NCBI GenBank assembly: GCA_951640195.1
Contig: OX621168.1
Location: forward strand, 62,001-126,000
Reading direction: 5' to 3'
DNA from: Porpolomopsis calyptriformis
Lineage: Eukaryota; Basidiomycota; Agaricomycetes; Agaricales; Hygrophoraceae
Length of the DNA stretch: 64,000 nucleotides
A model generated the notes under the pieces. That model worked only from the letters and a program-made list of their open reading frames with translations. It did no database searches and was not told the origin of the DNA. Positions 56,183 through 64,000 of the stretch are shown one piece after another; the stretch's first letter is position 1, and every line of letters starts with the position of its first letter. Both the position numbers and the translations under genes were made by a program.

Positions 56183-58519
56183 AACCTCCATCTTTGAATA
56201 AAACCCAACCATCTTTTTCAACCTGCTACCTCCTGCACCTACTTTTAGCTCAAACAATCTTCATCCTGGCTTAAAAATGATCAGCAAATCCTTGAGCTGA
56301 TTGCCACCCTCATATACCTGACCTACAGCATCCCTCTGAGAGCCTTTCAGGCTGTCAACCTTTGCTTCAGTGGGACCTCCCTGGAGACCTGAAATCTGCT
56401 TCACCTTAATAGTCACCTAGTCATTGCCTGGCCAAAGAGGAAGCAAGGTTGTCAGATGCAATAGGCTAGCCTATAGATGCTTCCAAAACAGCTCGCTACC
56501 CCTATCTACCTCTACCTACTTCCATTTTGACAAGGAATAGTGTTTGGTAAAATGTATGTGCCAATCACACCAAAATTTAGTCAACAATACATAATCATGC
56601 AGTGAATATACTCACCAACTCAACAATTTTGTTGTGTATCTCTGTCTGCTAAAAAGATCAGCTGGCCTACTACTCTCAACTGCAGCCAATCACAATGGAT
56701 AGGGTGTCACATCTACTCCCACTTAGTCATTTTGAATGCTTGTACATTATATTTTGCCAATTTCTGCACAATGAGGTACTAAAGTGGTTTTAGTCCAAGG
56801 AATAGTAAGATTGGTTGCCAGTCCTCTGTCAGACACTGCATATCCTATTGCTAACAAACCTATACCCCAAGAGGTGGGATTGGTGTGTACCAATAATTGA
56901 TGAGTGAAGATAGATGCATCTACCTAGATGTTGAGATTGATGGGATTTGTGTGCACTGATAATCAACAAGTGAAGATTGATTGTTAGACATATTTTGCAA
57001 ATCAGTCAGGGTTAGCCCTAGCTTATTGAATATCACATCGGAAGATCCGATGTATTACCTGGGCAACCCCCAAACCCTGTATAATAAAAAATATCCATAA
57101 ATTCATAGAACATACCCCTGCATCTGAGTAATGTACCCTAATATTGTTAGACATATTTTTCAAATACATTAGGGTCAGCCCTAGCAATAGCTAGAAATTA
57201 TTGACAGAAAGTGTGCCATTTGAGTGAACTCACATAGTACACACACTGTCTATATATGATTTTGCTGCATAGGCTGCTAGAGAGCTAGGGGCTAATTAGT
57301 TTAACCAGGGATTAGAACTAGTCTATTGGTACTGGTTACAAAAGTAATAGTTAAAATCCTACAAGCTAGTACTTTGTCTATAGCTTAGTTTAAAGTACTG
57401 GGATTTTTTTTTCTTTTTTTTTATATTGATCTGTTCTACATATTGATAAATCAATTGAAAGTCAAAAAAGCTATATAATACAGAGAGAAAGCAGTAAATA
57501 CGAGCTACAGTTAAATAAAATAATAATATATATACAATAAAATAAAAAATGAAGCTGTCCCAGTTCACTCAAAGAAATCTAACCTACTACCTTGTTATGT
57601 TGGCAGTCAATGTCTCAGGTCACTTGGATGAGGGACAATGAAGAGCCTAGCATGTAAGCTAGGGGTGACAACATTGAAGGATGAAACTAGGGAAGATACA
57701 AGCATTCTGTACTCTACTTATATCTACCCAGGTCTGGACCATGATTGTGATAACCATGGCAATGATCCATGGAATGGCTGACTAATGCCCAGTATTGTGC
57801 AGCCTTGTGCAGCTACTGTGGAGCTGTTGCACAGCATGTCTTCATTGGCCAATGGCATTATTACCTATAGTTCTTGTGGTCAGATAACTTAGTCAGTTCT
57901 GGCACCTCAGCTCAAACTCACTCAGTTTTGATCCAATCAGCTCAAGTCAGGTATCGTGGGAATGCCCCAGACTAGGGCTAGACCCTCATGGCAGTGGCGT
58001 GGGAATCTGATTAGTCATCATGGAGATATAAGATCAGAGGTTGGATAGGACTAGATATTTTTCCCCCCTAACCTCCTGGACTCAATTCTTGACAGATTCA
58101 GCTGAGAATTGGCATTCAGGGAGCTAATTGCATCCTCTAGAGCCCACACTATCGGCATTTTCCTAAAAAGGAAAATTTACACATTTATCAATACTCCCCT
58201 CTAGAAGGTATTTTTATAGGAGAGAGGGGTAATTACATAGGCTATAGTGTACAAATAAGAAAGTGGGAGGTTGGGTAAGTAGAAATAGCAGCGGATTAGC
58301 ATAGTGGGGAAGAAGCTGGAGTAGGGGAGTAAGTGTATATGTCAAATTAATAGTGTTTAGAACTAAGTTAATATTAAGATAAGGTCTAATTCCAAACCAC
58401 TAGCCTACTATATATATATAATAGGTGGCTGTCCCAGTAACTACTATAACTAGGGCCTGAGCAGGTGTTACTAAGGCTATACACATATTTATATAGCTAA
58501 TAAGAGAATAACTATTATA
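56183..58519. other. AT-rich decayed repeats, no gene
   Basis: No coding segment supported. A 40-bp motif (TTGTTAGACATATTTT then AAAT and AGGGTYAGCCCTAGC) occurs at about 56981 and 57145 and may be the ends of a small LTR-like element. The first copy contains ACATCGGAAGATCCGATGT. T-runs lie at 57402-57420. A stretch near 58151-58170 (TTTTCCTAAAAAGGAAAA) is a short palindrome. Confidence 0.45.
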
Positions 58520-58666
58520 GGTGATATCCCCCCCAAGGTTAGGGTTACACTAGGGTTTGGTAGCATTTTAAAAAGGGGCCTGAAATAAACCAATAATCAA
58601 GAAATCAAAAAGGAAGGGTATATTGACTACTAACTGAAAGATAAAGTCAATAACAGGGATAATAAT

Positions 58667-58728
58667 GAAAATGAGGATAGGTAGCACACATCAGACCAGT
58701 CCAATGTGTGCTACCTATTCTCATTTTC
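58667..58728. repeat. 62-bp palindrome at the unit end (copy B)
   Basis: Arms GAAAATGAGGATAGGTAGCA and complement around an ACATCAGACCAGTCCAATGT core. Better preserved than copy A in its inner arms. Confidence 0.88.
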
Positions 58729-59010
58729 ACCTGGTTGTATGCTTTCATTTTCAGTATGTGGTTTGAACATTGTACTTAGCCATATTATTTACTCGTATTC
58801 ACTCAATAAGTTGTTCAGAGATAGGACATGTTCCATTGTGCAGCAAAGGGAATGAGTGAATCAAGTGTGAATACTTAGGACAAATGTACAAATTGATAAC
58901 TTGAAGAATATTCCAAGCAAGTGAGATAGGGTATTTGATTTGATTAAAAGAGAATATACAGAATATAGAAACACATATAAACTAAAATTAACATGAAGTA
59001 CATATAAGAA

Positions 59011-60134
59011 TTAAGCATCCTCAAGAAACTGAGAATGTTTAGAAAGATTAAGAGGGGGAGGGGGAGTGATAGAGGGGGACTTGTGAATTGAGGAATTGGA
59101 AAGGGGAAAAAGGGGAGGGGGAGCAAAGGAAATGGGGAGAGGGGGAGGGGCAGAGCTAGTGGAAGGGACAGAGATGAAAGATGGATCAATAGAATTGGAG
59201 ATGGGGGGCTCAGATTGAGACTGAGACCACACAGGGAGGCAGTTGTGGTGGGAGGAGAAGGAATCAGCAAGAGAGGAGACAGCTGCTAAGAGCTGCTCCA
59301 CCCTCTCCTGTTCCCTATCCTCGGCTGCGCGGACCTCCATTACAACAGTCTAAAGTTTGATGAGGATCTTCATCGGCAGATTGACTGCCGATGAAGATCC
59401 AGAGGGGGCAGGGGTGGGTGCAGTCACAATAACCTCGGGGTGAGTAGCACCAATGCGCTTCTTCTTAGTGGGGTGGGGGAGGTCATCATCATCATTGTCA
59501 TCATTGTCCTAGTTATCGCAGTCGCAGTCAGCATTGCGGTTGTCATTGTTGTTGTTAGTGTGGTCATAGGTGGGGCCATCTGACATGGGGATGCAGCACA
59601 GCTTTGAGCTAGTGCATGTGTGGCAGGCTGTGCTGCAGCTTGTGGTGGGGGGTGTGATGCAGGCAAGCCTGAGCTTGCTGCACCATTCACAACTAGTGTG
59701 TCTATAAAATAAAATAAAATAAAATAAAATAAAAAGTTCTTAAAAAGAAAAGGGGGCAGGGGGACTTACAAGTCTCGCTGCCTTTTCGTGCCTCTGGAAG
59801 AGGCGGCGGCGGTGTCTGAGCATGTGGTGGGGGTGCCACTATCCTGGTGGACATGGATGGGCTTGGGGAGGGGCTGGGTGTGGGCCTTCTTGCGTTTATT
59901 GGCATGTTTCTTGGCCTCAGCACACTTGCGGTCCTGTTCACGCTTCTTCTCCTGGGCTATGCACTTGCATTCGCATTTGCATTCTCATTCTCATTTGCAT
60001 TCACATTTGCGCGCTTCCTCTTCTTGTTGTTTCCGCTCCTCTTCTTCTTGTCTCTTGGCGTCTTTGATTTTGATTTGGAGTGCGGCCAGTTGGGCCTGCA
60101 ACTCCCTGGACTTGATGGTGGTAGTGGATGGCAT
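59011..60134 (-). pseudogene. Repeat-borne Cys-rich / coiled-coil protein gene, copy B
   Basis: Start MPSTTTIKSRELQAQLAALQ, coiled coil RQEEEERKQQEEEARK with two TGA stops in the CGA-type repeat, then EKKREQDRKCAEAKKH and SSRGTKRQRDL. After an intron the Cys cluster (CEWCSKLRLACITPP) and acidic tract follow. Unlike copy A the C-terminal region is open (RVEQLLAAVSSLADSF to KHSQFLEDA). Confidence 0.7.
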
Positions 60135-60533
60135 TGAGGGTGGAGGAGTGGTGGTGGTGAGAGGAGAGTGGTGGTGGTGGTGGTGAAAAACGAAGTGTGA
60201 AAAGTGAAGAGATGCGATTCAATGCGCTATCTCTTATAGTAACAAATTGAAACTCAGCCAGGAACCAAACAGGTGACAAACAACTGAAAAAGGAAAGTCA
60301 TCCACAGATGATGACTAATGGGTAACATCAATGTGGCTGTATATACTAGATAAGGAAATAGCAGCTAAATATAGAAAAGGCACATGCATTAGTAGTATAA
60401 CTGAAGTGCAACAATAAGCACTCCAAAGAGTGGCTATAATAAACCATTGAAGGAAATGACATAATACATTAAGAGAGTTATCAGAGTGTATGCAAAGATA
60501 TATAGCTCATTAGCCAGAGAATTGCAGATAAGT

Positions 60534-61040
60534 GCCACACATTGGACCAATCTGATGTGCACTACATATGTAAGAATATCAGTGCTCAGTTAATATGAGA
60601 TCGAAGGTAGGTGATGCACATCGGACTGATCTGATGTGTGTCACATATGTGAGAATACCAGTGCTGATCTGTCAAAGAATTGCAGATAAGTGACACACAT
60701 CGGACTAGTCCAATATGCGCTACACATGTGAGAATATCAGTGCTCAGTCAACACAGGATTAGAAGTAGGTGACGCACATCAGACTGGTCCAATGTGCGTT
60801 ACCTATATGAGAATATCAGTGCTCAGTTGACACAGGATCAGAAGTAGGTGATGCACATCAGACTGGTCCGATGTGTGCTACATATCAGTGCTTGGTTGAC
60901 ATAGGATCAGAGGTAGGTGATGCACATAGGACCAGTCTGATGTGTGCTACATATGTGTGAATATCAATGCTCAGTTAACATAGCATCAGAGGTAGGTGAC
61001 ACATATTGGACCAGTCCAATGTACACTATCAGTGTTCAGA
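60534..61040. repeat. 79-bp tandem palindromic array, copy B
   Basis: Six units of mostly 79 bp (one shortened) plus a partial, with the same boundary GAGGTAGGT/GAYRCACAT and core CATCGGACNNGTCCGATG as copy A. Unit number differs between the copies, so the array expands and contracts. Confidence 0.9.
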
Positions 61041-61241
61041 TGGTAGCATTCTGTTCATTCTAATTATTCACATTCCATGTGACTAGTCTGGGTAACCGCA
61101 CACATGTATTACATGTGTCCCATGGTTAGACCACATGTCTCGCTTAGCGTTTCACATAAGCTGTAGAGTTTGGCATGCCATTTATCCCCCTACTTGCACC
61201 CATAGCAACTTCCACTGATATTCTTTGTATCCTCAAATCCC

Positions 61242-63035
61242 ATGTCGTCTTCATCCACAACCATCCAACAGCCCACTGTCCATCGTGGAGATGGGCCAGC
61301 TCCTGTAGTTATCACTCGGGGACCCAATCCTCATGAAGAGATGCAAGTAAGTAATTTGCGACTTCGCATTTGGTCACGGAACATACTAATTTATTGCTTA
61401 TCACTCTTAGGCTGCTTGGTCTGACAGTGAGATAGAAGATATCAAGATGGATGATCCCATGATTCATGCATGAAGGTTGGACGCACAAGCCTGTGAAGCA
61501 TTACTAGGGTACACAATGCTAGATATGTTCACAACTAACCAGACCCTTGTATTTGGGATGTGGAACTCCTGGCTGTTGAAATCAGCCGAGGTCAAGAAGC
61601 TGAAGGTATCAATGGAGACGCACAGAATCTGATGACAAGACTCGCGCAATTTCTTAATATTGATAATCAGTCTAGAAGACATTGAGTCCGAGTTGTCGAT
61701 GGATCCGAATGCGGACCTCACTCTATTTTGATCAAAGCCTGTCAACGGAGCCCAGAAGCTTCTTATGGTGGTGGGTCAACATCGGTTCCATGCCATTAGT
61801 ATGCTCTGAGACAAAATGAATGCTACAATTCAATCGCTACTAAAGCCGAAAAACAAGAAGAAAGACTGCTCGCAGTTGGATGAGGAGGACCAAGCTAATT
61901 TTGACAAGAGGCTTGCGGCATTGAAAACAAAGGCACATGATATCAGCTTGTGGGGGGTGGTCATATATGACAGCAGTAAGTCCATTTATATATTATTACT
62001 CCAAGATAATATACATGCTAATGGAATTGATAGACAAAGTCTGAGAGAATGATGAGGAAGTCGCAAGACATCTGTCAGAGAATCGCATTCTGTATGATTA
62101 TTAGAAGACCAAAGAGGAGGGACTTGCCAAGCAACTCAACCAATTACCACTCAACAACAAGGACAATTTTGCAAAGCAGCTTGACGTTCTCCAGGCCAAC
62201 TTCAAGTCTCGGAACAGCCATCTATCATGGCTTATTGGCAACACATGCATTGCATGTATGCTTGCAATTCTGTTTTCTTTCGGAGCTTATTTTAGGGTGT
62301 TACCCAAATTCAATATTCAACAATTGGCTGCACATTTTGTCAACATTCATGGAGGAGTAAGTTGAATCATCAAACACATATGTACATTGGACTAACATAT
62401 ATCGATAGATCATCACAGAACATATCATTGCCGAGTATGACCTGATGTGCTAGATTGCATCCACGATGCTATTCCCGACTACCTCAGAGATCCAGGATTT
62501 GATCGGCAAGCACCAGGCGTTGGCTAAAGGTGAAGCAGAGGGCCACCCCTTAATGATATGAATGACAGACTTAGCGAAACAATTATCAGATTCGACGGAC
62601 AACTGCGATATAACGATATGGATGGAATCAGTGATGGAGCAGCTTGAGACAGCGTTTAATGAGTTAATACAAAACCCAATGCACCTTGGATTGATGATGG
62701 TGAAGGCGACAGCAGACTGTGAGACATATCTCCTTGCAATACTGAAATCTCTAAATCAAGAGTTCAATGCCCAGAAGGATCGACTGGGTCATGATGCATT
62801 TTATGAGGTAGCACTTGGAAAGGCCGCCTTCATCCATTCACTTAAATTAACGATGACAAATTGTCCTCTACCACTACTTTGCCAAGCTCTATTTTCCAAA
62901 CTTGACAGCATGTATGCCCAATTTCCAGAGGCACTGAAGGAGGTGAGTAGCACCATTTCACTAATTGGGTGGCGCAGATACAGATGCTCTGATACGTGCA
63001 AGTTGGTAAGTATAGTGGACAGAGTACTTGCATAG
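61242..63035 (+). pseudogene. Repeat-borne gene, divergent partner, copy B
   Basis: Exon 1 starts MSSSSTTIQQPTVHRGDGPA with an intron after HEEMQ, then AWSDSEIEDIKMDDPMI and a TGA. Further open pieces: ATIQSLLKPKNKKKDCSQLD (61816 onward), a basic helical region, a possible membrane helix (HLSWLIGNTCIACMLAILFS) near 62220-62290, and MTDLAKQLSDSTDNCDITIW to the stop at 63035. The pieces suggest a coiled-coil protein with one membrane segment. Frames shift and stops occur, so it is probably inactive. Function unknown. Confidence 0.55.
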
Positions 63036-63160
63036 ATTGGAGCATCTGTATGTGCACCACTTATCTCAGTTATATGGTGAATACTCTGACATTGACCAAC
63101 GTGATAGATCTTACACTGGTTCGAGCCATTGGTCAACTACCACATAGCATTTATGCATTG

Positions 63161-63568
63161 ATATGACCCCTTGGTCCCTTGAGCTCCAGAGGACATGTTC
63201 CATATATCTACATGATCCCCCAGACATCCACTACACTGCTACAATGTCCCTGACTATGCAATTTAGCTTCCTGTCCAGCGATTTATCTCCAAATTCTTCG
63301 GATTTCTGTGAATTTCTTTGAATTCTCTAATCCTTTGATTCGCGATCGCAGCTCATATCAAAGGATGCATCTGATAGCCAGACATCCATTGTGTAGATCT
63401 TCATTGTTTCCATTGACCCTTTTACTGGTGGCTTCATTCAGAAGTCTCATCCCTTTACTATATAGCATATAAAGGGATCTTTGTTTTCACAGATATATTT
63501 ACTTGTAGATATGTTTGTATTATAGAGAAGGAAGATAGATTCCATTGTCCCACGTCTAGTCCTTCAGG
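63161..63568. repeat. 400-bp noncoding repeat, second copy
   Basis: Matches about 17893-18295, the start of the insertion in the Copia LTR. Contains TATATAGCATATAAAGGGAT, a promoter-like box. LTR or MITE origin not resolved. Confidence 0.75.
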
Positions 63569-63859
63569 GACCCATTATCAATAAAATGACCAAAATACTG
63601 GCACAAAATTAATTCAAAATTCTTTAGGGGATTATTAGGGCATCCCAATACAATCAGTTTAAGCTATAAATTAAAAAAATTGGCAGTCCCATTCTTGAGA
63701 TATATCTACTGCTATTAACAGCCAAGTAAAGGATATAGTATAGTAAGAAGAAGATGCATATGCAGCAGTGGTGCTTGCAGTCATGCAAACTAGCCAGAGA
63801 GGCCCTTATATAGACCAACTCAGATAAACCATTATGCAAATAAGGTTTTAGTTAACTAG

Positions 63860-64000
63860 TGTAATATTTTTACAAGTTGGGGGGAGGGGGGGGGGGTTAA
63901 AAAGATAGTAAGCAAGTGAGAAGTGAGTATATTGATAAAGTAACTGAGATGAGCAAGCAACTAAGAAAGTGAGTAGCAATAACTATATAAGTAAGTGAGT
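63860..64000. repeat. G-tract / GTAA-rich repeat, copy 3 (runs off the window)
   Basis: Begins after CTAG with TGTAATATTTTTAC and a G-tract, as in copies 1 and 2. Continues past the right edge. Confidence 0.85.

Larger units (their letters stand above)
58520..63160. repeat. Repeat unit, copy B, longer than copy A
   Basis: Begins TATAGGTGATATCC. Collinear with copy A through the palindrome, the Cys-rich gene, the tandem array and the divergent gene, then extends about 1.3 kb further with coding pieces absent from copy A. The end is not sharply defined. Confidence 0.8.

Noticed and set aside
1..64000. tRNA, rRNA or other structural RNA genes
   Set aside because: I saw no A-box/B-box pair or rRNA segment by eye; a tRNAscan-type search would be needed to exclude them.

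Overview
The window is nuclear DNA of a filamentous basidiomycete, most likely an agaricomycete. The genes are dense and split by many 45-70 nt GT-AG introns with CTRAY-type branch points. The protein set (Galpha of the fungal Gpa1 type, Sam50, Ade6-type FGAM synthase, GH76 mannosidase, LIS1/PAC1) is fungal. The repeats (Copia, chromodomain Gypsy, Tnp2-like transposase remnants, repeat families carrying small Cys-rich and coiled-coil genes) are of the kind common in mushroom-forming fungi. I could not fix the genus.

Layout. 1-8,476 is gene-rich: 3' part of LIS1/PAC1 (+), a complete G-protein alpha subunit (-), a long spacer, SAM50 (-) and a single-pass membrane protein (-). 8.5-21 kb is AT-rich transposon territory: solo LTRs in inverted orientation, a degenerate 6-kb Copia element with an exact ATATG target duplication that itself carries at least two nested insertions, and a broken protein-kinase-like gene. 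21.1-38.44 kb is gene-rich again: a small membrane protein (+), an SQS1-like R3H/G-patch protein (-), USE1 SNARE (+), an MMTAG2-like SR-rich protein (-), two unassigned proteins (-), a GH76 mannosidase (+), a doubtful small gene (+), an F-box protein (-) and FGAM synthase/ADE6 (+). From 38,442 to the end the window is repeats: an LTR fragment that begins exactly at the ADE6 stop codon, Tnp2-like transposase remnants, two diverged copies of a 3-kb unit with two divergent genes around a tandem palindromic array, a broken JmjC-like gene split by a nearly intact chromodomain Gypsy element, solo LTRs and G-tract repeats.

The exon models of Galpha, SAM50, the 448-aa membrane protein, the 21.1-kb gene, SQS1, USE1, MMTAG2, the 225-aa protein and GH76 were built by hand and each sums to a multiple of three with a family-consistent length or a continuous reading frame. 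The host genes are mostly housekeeping functions (dynein/nuclear migration, G-protein signalling, mitochondrial outer-membrane beta-barrel assembly, RNA processing, ER SNARE, cell-wall mannosidase, purine synthesis) and do not form an evident pathway cluster. Several are packed very tightly: 10 bp between convergent stops, 51 bp between divergent starts.

The most notable observations are the LTR-supplied stop codon of ADE6, the duplicated divergent-gene unit with tandem palindromes, the exon duplication in the SQS1-like gene, and the exact target-site duplications that date the order of nested insertions.
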